Below, one piece after another: positions 16,723-28,265 of a stretch of DNA of 64,000 nucleotides. A model generated the notes under the pieces. That model worked only from the letters and a program-made list of their open reading frames with translations, was not told the DNA's origin and did not search any database. Each line of letters opens with the position of its first letter. The first letter of the stretch is position 1. The position numbers were made by a program, and so were the translations under genes. Source of the stretch: Staphylotrichum longicolle (lineage: Eukaryota > Ascomycota > Sordariomycetes > Sordariales > Chaetomiaceae); contig JAHCVI010000002.1 of assembly GCA_019096155.1 (NCBI GenBank), positions 1,798,001 to 1,862,000 of the forward strand. Reading direction: 5' to 3'.

Positions 16723-19700
16723 TTATCGGAGCTCGACCGTCAACGTCTCCTCCTCCCGTGGCCCCTCCCCTTTCCAAAACGGGCTCTTCGCAACAGCAAA
16801 CCCGCACAGACTGCGCAAGCTCTCGTCGCTCAAGATGTTGAACACAGCCACTTCGGAATGCAGTTCCTTCAGGAACCAGTACTTCAGCTCGACTGCGACC
16901 AAACTGTCCACGCCGGCCGAGTATACAGGCAGCGCTGGGTCAATGTCCTGCTCGGCAATGAACAACACCTTCGACAGCTTGCGGATGAGACCCGTCTCCA
17001 CGAGTTGGACTGCCGCGGCAAGAGACGGCGCACTCGGAATGGCGGTGGCGTAGTTGATGCTCTGCGCCGTCCCGCCGTTTTCCCCATCACCCGACGCACC
17101 CTCCTGCTCCAGGTCCATCTGTCGCAGATGGCTGTACTCGGGCCGTCTCATCCAGTCCTTCTCCTCGAACCCCTTTCGGCGGAACATCCCCTGTGTGGTA
17201 ACACCAGTGAGGATTTGACTGCGTAGGGGACTGGTCCGGCGCGCCGACTGGGCTGGATCGCAAAGATACTCGATAATGGCGAGCAGTTCCGACTCGTACA
17301 TGGCTGTGTATCCCGCCGCGATGAGGCTCTCGGCCACTTTGGCCCTCTCTGCCACGAAGCCGACCTGAAGCATCATGCCCACGTCGAGAGACGCCGCTGG
17401 CAAGCCAAGGGCGGTGCGGTGACGAGCGAGCGCATCTTGATATGTGTTTCCTGCTGCGTAGTTGCTCTGCCCAGTGTTGCCAACGACCCCCCCTAAAGAA
17501 GACAGGAGGATAAAGAAGCTGAGGTCGGTGGGGAGCTGCGCGTGGAGGTTCCAGGACGCCTGAACCTTGGGCCGGAGCGCCGTGTGGAAATCTGCGTGCG
17601 TCATGTTCTCCAAGATGCTGTCTCGCAGAACCATGGCAGCCTGGATGCATCCTTTGATGGGCGGCATGCCCTCATCAGTGCAGTGGGCTAGAGCTGAATT
17701 CAATGCATCCGCGTCACTGACATCACAAGGTGGAGCTGCCACCCTGACACCCAGCTGCCCGAGCTCGTTGGCCAGTGTCTGGGCGGAAGATGTCTTCAGT
17801 CCTGAGCGAGAGAGCAGGATCAGATATCGTGCGCCACGAGAGGCCATCCAACGGGCGATGCTCCGTCCCAGCCCTCCCAATCCACCTGAGATCAGGTAGC
17901 TGGCGTTGGGGTCGAACTGGTAGCTGATTTTGCGCATTGGCACGACCTTATTCCGTTTGTTAGTTTTCTTCCTTGATGAGCATATAACTTCATGAGGGAC
18001 TCACCGGCACCATCGCACCCCCGTCCATCTCCACAACCACCTTCCCCGCCAACTTCCCACTCTGCAACCCTCTGAACGCATTCTCGATCTCACTGACCGA
18101 ATGGCAATGCAACGGCACCTGCGGCCTCAACTTGCCCTCCTCTGCCCAAGCCATGATCTTCTTCAACATCTCCCCAACCTGCCGGCTCTTCAGCTGCGCG
18201 ATCAGATCCAGATCAACCGCCGCAAACGTCGTACTCGCTGCAAACTCCCCCATCGGCAAGCCCTCATTCGCCAAGATATCCCTCTTGCCAATCTCCACGA
18301 ACCTCCCCATCGGCGCAATACACTTCCACGACTCCTTCAACACGTCCCCCGCCAGCGAGTTCACCACCACATCCACCCCCTTCCCGCCCGTCCGCCTCAT
18401 CACGCCCTTGGCGAAGCTCAGCTTGCGACTCGAAAACACGTTCTCCTCCCGCACCCCGTACTCCCGCACCAGCACCTCCCTCTTGGCCTCGCTGCTCACC
18501 GTGGCAAACACCTCGGCGCCCGCCATCAGCGCCAGCTGCACCGCCGCCTGGCCCACCCCGCCGGCGCCCGCGTGGATCAGCACGCTCTCCCCCTTCTCCA
18601 GCCGCGCCGCCTCGAAGAGCGAGTAGTACGCCGTCAGGAACGCCACGGGGAACGCGGCCGCCTGCGCGAACGTCATGGCCGCCGGGATGCGCGTGGCGAT
18701 GTGCGCGTGGGCGCGCGCGTACGTCTTGAAGGACCCGCCCCGCGCGATGGTGCACACGCGGTCGCCCGGGCGGAGGAGGGCGTCGGTCACGGCGGAGCCG
18801 ACGCGCGTGACGGTGCCCGCGCACTCGATGCCGATGGTGGGGAAGGGGAGCTGGCCCATGGCCACCATGATGTCTTTGAAGTTGAGGCCCGAGGCGTGGA
18901 CGCGGATCTCGATCTCGAGGGGTGCGAGGGGCCCGGCGTGGTCGGGTTCGTGCGTGAAGCGGAGAGTGTCGAGGAGCGCGGGGGAGCCGATGACGAGGCT
19001 GAGAGCGCGATCGGGGTCGGTTTCGGGGTGGAAGGGTTCTTGCTGGGGTTCCTGTTGGGTGTTTTGGCTGTGGACGTGGCTGTTGAGGTAGTTGGCTTCG
19101 ACGACCCGGCCCACGTTAATCAGGCCGTTGCGCTCGAGATAGTACGACTCGAACGGGGCGCCGGATGGGAGGGAGGTCAGCTCTGTAAAGACCGTTGCGA
19201 TGGTTCGGGCTGCACTCTTTTCTCCGGCATCTTCCAGGGCCAAGGTGCAGAACTTGAGGGTGAGCTGCCGCTCCGAGCACATGGACCGACCAAAGCCCAC
19301 GACAAGGTCGGCGAGGGGGTTCTCTGCCTTCTCCGCGCCACCGAGGGTCACCCAGAGGATGGATGAAGCAGCAGCTACCAATCCTCTGAGTGTCTCGAAC
19401 TCGTCTGGCTGTATGTTGGCCAGGAACGGGCGGGTAAGCTCAGGAAGAAAAATGCAGGCGATACGGTCGAGTGGATAAGAGGCGAGCGCCTGCAGCGAGA
19501 CAATCTCGCAGGGCTGGGGACTGTCTTGGACAGTGTCTCGGCGACGACGCGCTGGAGGGGCTGATCGTCGTCCACAATGATCACTGCGTTGCTGTTTTGT
19601 CCTCCTGGCATCCAACGGCCGACGTCCCTGACGCCAAGTGGGAGGTGCCATTGGCAATTGGAACAGCCTCGGAGACGATCACACTGAACGAGTGTTGCCC

Positions 19701-22700
19701 CTCGGTATCCCCCATCACCACCTTCGCCCCGGAGAACCCACACTCCTTCAACAAACTATCCCAGCCCTCGACGGACAGCAGCGGCCCAAACTCCCTCCCA
19801 TCCTCCCCTCCAAGCCACCACCCGGGCAACGTCCCGAACGCCAACGTGATCCTCGCGCTCTCCAGATCCGTCACCTCATACAACACCAGCCTCCCCCCTT
19901 CCCTCAGCAACCTCCTCACATTCCTCACCGTCCCCTTCAGATCCCTCGTTGCATGCAGCACGTTCGACGCAACCACCACATCAAACTTCTCCCCCTCCCC
20001 AAACCCCTGCGCCTCCAAATCCCGCTCCACATCCAACGTCCTAAACTTCAGCCTCTCCGCGCCCACCAGTCCCTCGAACCTCTGCCGCGCGCTGTCAAAA
20101 AACGCCGCCGAGATGTCCGTGTAGACGTACTCCCCGACGCGCGGCACGCCGACCTCCCCGGCCTCGCCGTGCCGCGCGAGCGTCTCCAGGATGCCCACCG
20201 TCGCGCCGCCGGTGCCCGCGCCGACCTCGAGCACCCGCAGGTTCGCGTCCTTGTGCGCGAGCAGGTCCAGCACCGACGCCATCTGCGCGTAGTTGGCGGC
20301 GGTGAAGTCGGCCTGGTAGAAGCGCGCGGCGAGCTGCGTGTCGGCGTCGAAGAGGATGGTCAGGGGGTCGACCGCGCCCGCGAGGATCTGCGGCAGGTGG
20401 GCGACGACGGTCGCGTAGAGGTCGTAGCCCGACGCGGACGAGTTGGGGTCGGCGGCCGCGGCCGCGGTGAGGGCGGCGCGGTGGGAGGGGGAGGCGAAGA
20501 ACTCGACTGCTTCGGGGGTGGCGAGGCGGGCCTTGGTGGCGGGGAGGGAGAGGGCGTGGCGCATCCAGGCGAGGTAGCGTTGGAGGTGAGGGAGGTGGGG
20601 AGGGGGGTTGGGGTTGGAGGCGAGGACTTGGTGGATGTGGTAGAGGCAGAGGATCTCGGCGAGGTGGATGTTGTGTTTGTGAGAGGCCGAGTTTTTCTGG
20701 AGCTCGCGGTGGGTGCAGTGTGAGATGATCTGGGCGGGGGTGAGCAGGTCAATGTCGGGCTTCCAGTGCATCTCGTAGCAGATACGCCGGGAGCCGGCGG
20801 ACTTGTCGGCAAGCATCATGGCGGAGGTGTCGCCATCTTGCGTGGAGCTGATGGCTGTGCCGCGATATCCCTCGACGATCACACATGGCTGGCCTGACTC
20901 GCTGTCTACGGCAACCATGGAGTATTCTTCGTCGCGTATGCCGGCGAACTTGCGCCGGGTATACACACCCATGGAGCCGGAGGGACTGTTGCTGAGGAGA
21001 TCGTGCGAGATCCACATCTCTTGCAATGCCGTAGGAACACTCGTCGGGACGGAGCGCCAGCCCCCTTTGGACGAGGCGACGACAGCAAGGTGGAAGACAC
21101 CGTCCAGCGGCGCCGGGTGAATGACATGAGGCTGGACCCTGTTGTCTTTCACTCTGTTCTCCCACTCTCGTAGCTGGATAGTAGCCATGGCGTCGCCATC
21201 GTTGCTATAGCGCACTTTCTCAAGTGTTTGGAATGGTGGTCCAAACTTGAAGCCCATAGAACCGAGGTTCTCGTACAGCTGCCTTGTGTCGACCGTCTTG
21301 TCGCAGCGCAATCTGCCCTCCTCGTACTCCCGCCTCTTGTCTTGCAGCGCTAACGCCGTCTCTGGTTGCTCAACTTCAGAGGTGTGCTCGTCGGAGTATT
21401 CGGTGATGATAGTGCCATGGCATAGCTCAGTCCACTCATCGCCGGACAGCTGATACACGCTGAAGGAACTCGCATCATGCGCGGCCGTGCCAGTGTGTTT
21501 CCTCGGCCGGAGCGTCAGCTGCGTCTCAACGCCCTCGGCTGCTGTTGACACCATCAATGCCTTCTTCAAAGTCATGTCTCGGATCCGGAAACCAGTAATG
21601 CTGCTCCCCGCTGGTGGGTTCGCAATCTGGCGAGCCGCTTCGACGACCATGACAATCATCCCGCTTGCTGGGTAGATGGCTGAGCCATTGAACTGGAAAT
21701 TGTCAATTTAAAGGCATACCCATCCCCGGAGAAGAGTCTTCTTACCTCGTGTTCCGCGATCCAGGAACTCTCCGACACGCGCAAGAAGTTGCGCCAGCGA
21801 GGTTCCAGATGGTTCCAGTCGGGCACTTGCGTGCCCAACAGCTCGTGGCGAGGGTGCTTTCGGAACCGGAAGTTCTTGCTGATGCGGCTCTCATCCCAGT
21901 ACCGCTTCGAGTGGTTGAAGGGGTACGAGGGTAAGTCAACCGCCATGGAAATATCCTTGCCGCGAAGCGGTGCTGTGTTGACTGCGGTAAGATTTACTGG
22001 ATAGCCGTTGCAAAACAACTGACCCGCCATTTCCAGTGCCGTCTTGGACGCGGGCTGGTTTCGTTGCAAAACCGAGTAGTAGATCACTTTTCCGTGCCCC
22101 TTTCCAGTATTGGAAATGTCCTGGACGGGCCGTTTGAGCGCTGCCGTGGGACCGACTTCGACAAAATGCTCGATCCCGCTCGCAGCAATCAGGCTGCTAA
22201 CCGCTCCAGAAAATTGGACCGTCGACACAAGGTTGCTGACCCAGTACTCCGGCTCGCTGAGCCGCTGAATCTCGACCGCCGCGCCCGTCACAGACGAATA
22301 CATGACAGGCGCCTTGCCAGTCTCGGCAACCTGATGACCAAGGCAAATACCCTCCAGGGAGCGGGTGTAGCTTTCAGCAATAGTCTTCATCCTCCACGAG
22401 TGATAGGGCAGGGTAACCTTGAGCCGCCGACAAAACACCTGGTTGCTCTCCAACTCAACCTGCAGCGCGGCAACCCCTTTTGCGGAGCCAGTAACAGTCA
22501 AGTTCGCCGGAGCATTCACACAGCCCACGGTGACCGCGCCGTTCAGCCGTTCCAAGTACGGCGCCAGCTCCTCTTCTGAGACGCCGACAGCCATCATGGC
22601 GCCCGGCTGGCCGACCTCCTTCAGCTGCCCCTCAAGCTCGGCAGCCAGGGCACCGCGAAAGTAAGCCGTTCTCCAGGCTGATTCGCGGGACAGGCCACCA

Positions 22701-24914
22701 GCGCAGTACGCGGCTGCGATCTCCCCTGACGAGTGCCCAACGACCGCGGAGGGCTGGATGCCCCAGGAGCGGAGCAAATCAACCAGGGCAACTTGAAGCA
22801 CCGTGCACAAACACTGCGAATAGGCTGGTTTGTTGACGTTGGTGTCTCCTTCCCCTCGAGACAGGAGCTCCTCCGTCACCGACCACTCACACCCGAGTTG
22901 AGACTTTATGTAAGCGTCCGCTTCCTGAATGCTCCGCTCAAAGATTGGGTAGGAGAGCAGCTCGCGGCCCATGGCGTGCCACTGCGCACCCTGGCCGGTG
23001 AAAACGAAGGCGAGACCCGGTCCGGATGCTGAGGCGGCGGTGGAGGAACGGATCGGTTTGGGTAAGACGTTTGTTTGCAGCGTTTCGTGAAGTTGAGAGA
23101 GAGAGGATGCCACCAAAAACGATTTCCAAGGGAGGACGCTGCGTTTTGCGCCCAGTGTGTACGCAATCTCGTCTAGAAGTTCTTGGGCTTTTGCGTCACC
23201 CAGATGCTCAGCCCGTGTCGATAGGTACTCGCTGTACGCCGTGCCGAGACGTTGGATGCCTTCTTCATCCGCTGCAGACCAGACGAGCAGACGGTCACGG
23301 GGCTGTCGAGATCCATCGCCTCCACCGTTGGTCTTCCCGTTGGTGATCGCGGTGTGGGTTGGTGGTGAGGCAGTTTTGCCGACAGTTTTGTGCTTCCCCC
23401 GTAGACCATGGGTAGTCAAGTAGCTTGCGGTGTCTTCGAGGATGACATGAGCGTTTGCTCCTCCGTACCCGAAAGAACTGACAGACGCTCGGCGAACCGG
23501 CACGTCGGAACCGTCTTTTGGCCATGGAACAGGCTCTGTGGGAAAGGCAATGTGCCAGTCATCAACAGGGATCTTTGGGTTGATCTTTTCCAGGTTGATG
23601 TTGGGCGGGATAACACCCTTCTCGAGTGTCAAGATGGTTTTCACCAAGCCGGCCAAGGCACTGGCGCCTTCGAGGTGACCGATGCTGGACTTGACTGCGC
23701 CAACGTAGAGAGGCGAATCCACAGACCGGTGGGGACCAAAGACCTGCGCAATAGCTGAAGCCTCAATGGGATCTCCGACCGCAGTGCCCGTACCATGCGC
23801 CTCAAAGAAGCGAGTTCCGGTCAAGGGAAGCCCGGCCGAGGCATACGTCTGCCGAATCAAGGCGGCTTGAGCCTCAGCGCGGGGTTGCGAAATACCAGGG
23901 GTCCGGCCGTCCTGGTTGCTCCCTGTGGCTCGGATGACAGCACGAATCGTATCTCCCGCGGTGATAGCATCTTTCAAGCGCTTGAGAACCAGCACTCCGT
24001 AGCCCTCGCCACGAGCATAACCATTAGCGCGGTGGTCAAACGCATAGCACCGGCCGTCGGGGGACAAGAAACCGAGGTTTGTCAGGGGTATCATGGCTGT
24101 GTCGGGATTCAGAATCAGATTGCTGCCGCCCACAAGAGCCGCGTCCGAGCCACCAGTGCGCAGCGACTCGCAGGCCAGATGTAACGCGTTCATGCTGCTG
24201 CTGCAGGCGGTGTCGAGGGTGATGCTGGTGCCGCGAAGGTCGTAGAACCACGACACACGGTTCGCAAGCAGGGCCGGGCCTGTGCCGGTGCCGGCGTACT
24301 TGGGCAGCTGCATTGGATCCCGAGACCAGAAGGTGCCGTACTCGCGGCCGAAGGTGCCCATAAAGACACTCGTGTTGGTGCCTGCAAGGCTCTCCATGGG
24401 CAACCCCGCCGACTCAAGCGCATGGTAGCTGGTCTCGAGAATAATGCGCTGGTCCGGCTCCAGGCTGTTGGCCTCTGACTGCGAGATGGAGAAGAAGGGG
24501 GCGTCAAAGACTCCAGGGTCTTGACGGAGGAAGTGGCCGCTCCTGACGTTCATCTAGCACAGATCAAATTAGACCCCGGGCCTCGCCGGTGATCAAACAC
24601 AGGACACATACAGCGTCTATCCTATCGGGGTTTGCATGATACCAGGCGTCAATGTTAAAGCGGCTTGCGGGGATCTCGCTCCAGGCGGATCTCCCGGCCA
24701 CAAGCATATCCCAAAACGCCTCCGGGGATGTGGCGTCCCCAGGAAACCGTATGGACATGCCAATGATGGCAACCGGCTCCATTGCAGATGTTGGGGTAGA
24801 CAGGTCAGAGACACCGTTGAGAGAACCGCCATCCGACTGGTGATGGCCATTGAGCTTCCCATTGACAAGGTGAGCGCCTGGAGACTCCTTGCTTGCCGAG
24901 GATGTCGCAGCCAT
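16723..24914 (-). CDS. Highly reducing type I polyketide synthase, KS-AT-DH-MT-ER-KR-ACP
   Basis: Iterative HR-PKS of about 2,670 aa that would build a reduced, C-methylated polyketide. KS (from residue 46): Cys218 in DTACSSS, His354 in EAHGTGT, His394 in SSIGHLEG. AT: Ser709 in GHSSGE. DH: His1036, in a HxxxGxxxxP motif restored by splicing. The methyltransferase has LEVGAGTGG. The ER has AGAGGVGQAA. The KR has GGLGGLG plus the Ser/Tyr/Asn residues. The ACP has GVDSL, followed by a 60-aa tail with no thioesterase, reductase or condensation domain. Introns: 24554-24611, 21693-21745 and 17947-18004, all with good borders. The ATG at 24914 (MAATSSAS) is chosen because the upstream extension is unlike a PKS. 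Between MT and ER the frame changes twice the same way: one A appears missing in a T4 run (plus strand) at 19595-19598 and one C in a G4 run at 19516-19519. Restoring both gives an uninterrupted protein. Sequence error or inactivation are both possible. Confidence 0.93.
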
Positions 24915-26095
24915 GATAAGTGATAGTAAAAGACCAGATAGCAACTTTGGTTTTCCGAGTTCTCTTTGCCTACTTGAGTTTGATTGATGTCGCCAACATG
25001 AGCAGCCCGGCTTGAAGTAAAACCAAGGACGTGTTGGCTCGGCTGTGATCAAGGGCAACAGCACACATACGACCAACAGCCAACACCCCCACGTCTCTTG
25101 AGCGCCAACGCCCGTAAACAACGTGGAGGACAAAACGGTGACGATCGACCCAGTTTTGGGAGACTCGATGTCACGAGAGCGTTATCCGACCGCAACGTTG
25201 GCAACCCGTTGGTTCCTCGCTGCATGGCTTGATGCATGGTTTGATGCTTGGCTTGTTGCCCGGCGGATGTGATGCGTGGCCAGTGCCGCGCCCTCCCTTC
25301 CGGCATTCCGGAGGCGCAAGCCACCCCGAACCGTGCCTCCCGAATACCTTGCCGCTGGGTTCGATGGCACCATTTGGGCAAATCAGATCGCGCGGGCCCC
25401 AGACCGCGGAGGGTTGCCCTACGAGGCGGAGTCGGAGAATGTGACGCTGGCACGATACGACTGAGACACGGTCCAAGGTCAAGCTCCGAGCTCATTCGCT
25501 GCCATTTTTGGCCCCGGGTGTTGCCCACAGCAAGCAGTGGCAAGATAGATTGGGTGCCCAGGACCAGGGGACCAAAGTGATGCCCAGACGACGGCTCAGA
25601 ATTTGTGCCCCGTTGAAAACCGTTGCGGCGTTGTCGAACGCCGCGGGCACAGGGAAGTGAAGATGCTGTTTGAAGGATCCGGCCTCGGTTCCAGATTTTC
25701 TCGATCTCGACGGATCGCGCGATTTGCGACTGATTGGACGGTTGGCCGCCCGGGCGGTGGTAATCAGAAGATGTCGTTCCTGCCGGAGTATCCTGAAGCG
25801 CTTCTGCTGCACCAGAGTTACATTTGCGTGCGGCGCGGCAAACAGCCGGCAAAAACACGCAGTTGCCGCTGACTGCCTGGCTGGGCGACGAGACAAGGGT
25901 TCAGTTGTGCTCCGGTTCACATACAAGATGAAATCCTCCGGGTGAGAAAAGGCAATGGTCGGCCCGATGTCCCGCGTCTCTTATTCGTTGGGGGCGTATT
26001 CGTGCTACCAAACAGGTATCCAGGAAGGTAGTACGCAAAAGGGCTCAGCGTGCAGGAGCTGAGGAAGGGGAAGGAGACACAGTCAATCAACGCTA

Positions 26096-26128
26096 GGTGG
26101 GCTGGTGGGCTTGTGGGCTGGTGGGTAG
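26096..26128. repeat. G-rich imperfect tandem repeat (GGTGGGCTT-like)
   Basis: About four imperfect copies of a GGTGGGCTT unit in the region upstream of the rhodopsin-domain gene. Non-coding. Confidence 0.7.
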
Positions 26129-26258
26129 CAGTCAGTCGCTGTTCCATTGCAGGCACTCAGCCCACTTAACCTAAGGTAAGCCAGGTACCTTCCATGGGCA
26201 TTACTCGAATGCCCGGAATCCACTGCCCTGGCAGCCATCCCGGACTACCCCCTCCTTC

Positions 26259-26299
26259 CGGGGCACTCTGGGGCACTCTGGGGCACGTCTGGGGCACAG
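26259..26299. repeat. Tandem repeat of GGGGCACTCT
   Basis: Two perfect and two degenerate copies of a 10-bp GGGGCACTCT unit, about 210 bp upstream of the rhodopsin-domain start codon. Non-coding. Confidence 0.8.
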
Positions 26300-26509
26300 C
26301 GTGCCTTCCTCCAGCAGATCCGCACAATTTAGAGCCAGGCAGCTAAGGCAAGTTCAAACGCAGATAGATTTATCCCTTCAGACACCCCAAACTCTAGGTA
26401 CTCATCATGTTGCGCTGCTTTAACGCCCATCATCTTTTGCCGCTGCCTCGGTGCGCGTTGTTGAGCGAACGATCGAGGAAGTTTCCGTAACGATCTGAGA
26501 CTGGCCACG

Positions 26510-27732
26510 ATGCTGTCCCAAAGCGGAAGGGCAATCTTCATTACCTACCCCATCATGGCCGTCGTGGCCACGGTGGCGGTCGCTCTGCGGTATCTGAGCA
26601 AAGCACGCACGCAAAAGAAGTTTGCTGCCGACGACCTGTTGATCCTCGCTGGTCTGGTGCTCTTCTACGCGTACACTATTGTCTTCATGTACGGTAGGTG
26701 TCGAGCAGCTCTTTTACTCACCGAGAGGGCATGTCGGGCTGACTGCAGACGTGGCAGGACTCTACGATTCCGGTGGAACACTCGTCATTGCCGAGATGAC
26801 CAGTCTCGACCAGCTCACAGCGGTCCTGAAGTGGATCTGGGTGTCCGAGATCTTCATGACCATCATCTTGACCTTTGTCAAAGCCTCGATTGTCGTCTGG
26901 TACTGGAACATCTTTGCCGTCAACAACAGCGACATACGAATTCCCATGATGGTCATCGGCGGTCTCTGTCTTGCCTGGGGCCTCATTGCCCTTTTGATTG
27001 TCATTTTCCAGTGCACACCCGTCTACGCGGCATGGGACATGGTCGCTAATCAGACGGCTCGGTGCTTTTCCTTTGGCAATCTCATTCTGGGTTACGAGAC
27101 TTCCAATATGGTGCTGGATGTGGCCATCCTGGTACTGCCGCTCCGCGCAGTCTTCAAGCTCAAGATGAACCTCTCCAAGAAGATCACGGTTGCCGGCATC
27201 TTTTGCCTGGGTGCTTTGTGAGTTTGAATATCTTCGCCATACCTAGGCGTGGTTCAGTTGCTGACGACTCCTGACAGCGTGGCCATCACCTGCATCATCC
27301 GCATCATCTACATGTACAATCCACATGATCCCGTCAAAAGTGCGTTTCTTTCCCGTTTTGGCATATTAGTTCAGAGACTGATACCGCTTAGTCGATCTGT
27401 ACCAGGGCATGCTCTGGTCCAGCATCGAGATGGGCATCGCCATTGTCTGCTGTTGTCTCCCAACCCTCGGTCGTCTGCTGCCCGGCAGCGGTATTTTGCC
27501 TACCCTCAGCAGGTGGTTCAGCTCCCTCCGCAGCGGCACGCGCAGCAGCAAGGACCAAAAGCCCTCATTTGTCAAGAACACCTGGCCTATGGCCTCGCAT
27601 GGCACATCCCCGGAGACGGAGAGCACGCGCGAGCTGCATTCCAGGAGTAGTAACGGCGACGCTAGCATGAAGGGACCCCAGTTCTTGACACATCAAGTTC
27701 AGCTCAGCGAGCCCGGTTACGCGAGGTATTAG
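26510..27732 (+). CDS. Fungal rhodopsin-domain integral membrane protein (7 TM)
   Basis: Four exons give a 351-aa protein with seven hydrophobic segments. Introns are 26694-26748, 27218-27277 and 27340-27391, all with clean GT/AG ends, and the spliced length is an exact codon multiple. The segment order and motifs (FAADDLLILAG in TM2, a TM3 rich in Trp/Thr, FQCTPVYAAWD after TM4, SSIEMGIAIVCCCLP in TM7) are those of the fungal rhodopsin-domain (SAT4-like) family, widespread in Pezizomycotina and often found beside secondary-metabolite genes. There is no retinal lysine signature, so it is not a light-driven opsin. The cytosolic C-terminus (about 80 aa) is Ser/Thr-rich. The biochemical role of the family is not established. 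It is divergent from the PKS and directly upstream of the hydrolase. Confidence 0.88.
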
Positions 27733-28265
27733 AGCCCGTGCCTAAGATGGGGTGTGTACATGTACGAGATCGCTGTTTTGGTATGTGTGCTGTTGGTTGA
27801 CAAGCAACTGGGCGACACAATATGATCGCTGTATATAGATAACCACTCAGGGCTGTGATAGATTAGACACCATCATTGTGAACTCGAATTGCATGTATGA
27901 GATCCATCAGCAGTACTTTTGCAAACCAAAAAAAAAGGTGCAGTTGTGATTTTTGCAACATGTGATCCTTCGGCAGTGCTACATGGTAGAATTGACTCGG
28001 GCGTTTCATGTGTTCGTGGGAAACGTGGCTTGAGAGGAAGATCAAAGCTCGCGTAAATCACCAAATGCAAGGCATCAAAATAATGCTGCAACGCTGCAGG
28101 AACGATCGCAGTATATAAAGCCACAAAGACACCTTCCTGATGTGGCACCCAGCACCACCTGCCCCTTCGACCAACAGCAACACCATCCCGCCTCTTCCTC
28201 ATGTGCACTTTCCAAGCTCGATCCCTCACTTCACTCGCTTCCATTACAAACAATCAATTCAAACA
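27733..28265. other. Intergenic, hydrolase promoter
   Basis: Contains the 3' end of the rhodopsin-domain transcript and the hydrolase promoter, including a good TATA box at 28112. No gene seen. Confidence 0.6.
28112..28119 (+). promoter_or_regulatory. TATA box of the hydrolase gene
   Basis: TATATAAA about 150 bp upstream of the chosen ATG. With initiation some 30 bp downstream (near 28145), an upstream in-frame ATG at 28140 would fall outside or at the edge of the transcript, which supports 28266 as the start. Confidence 0.6.

Larger units (their letters stand above)
24915..26509. other. Divergent intergenic region between PKS and rhodopsin gene
   Basis: 1.6 kb between divergently transcribed genes, so it should hold both promoters. 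A 269-codon minus-strand open frame at 25049-25858 looks non-coding (Arg/Ser/Pro-rich, no family). Repeated TTGATGCATGG-like words occur at 25221-25262, and two G-rich tandem repeats lie at 26096-26128 and 26259-26299. CGG triplets near 25405-25440 could suit a Zn2Cys6 activator, but this is weak. Confidence 0.5.

Noticed and set aside
18101..19366. 421-codon plus-strand open frame opposite the PKS ER domain
   Set aside because: Antisense shadow of a GC-rich coding region. Its residues mirror the codon bias of the PKS strand.
25405..25440. CGG triplets as Zn2Cys6 regulator sites in the PKS promoter
   Set aside because: CGG words are common in GC-rich DNA and no regular inverted or direct pair with fixed spacing stands out.
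25049..25858. 269-codon minus-strand open frame upstream of the PKS
   Set aside because: No resemblance to any domain. It lies in a promoter interval and has Arg/Ser/Pro-rich chance composition.
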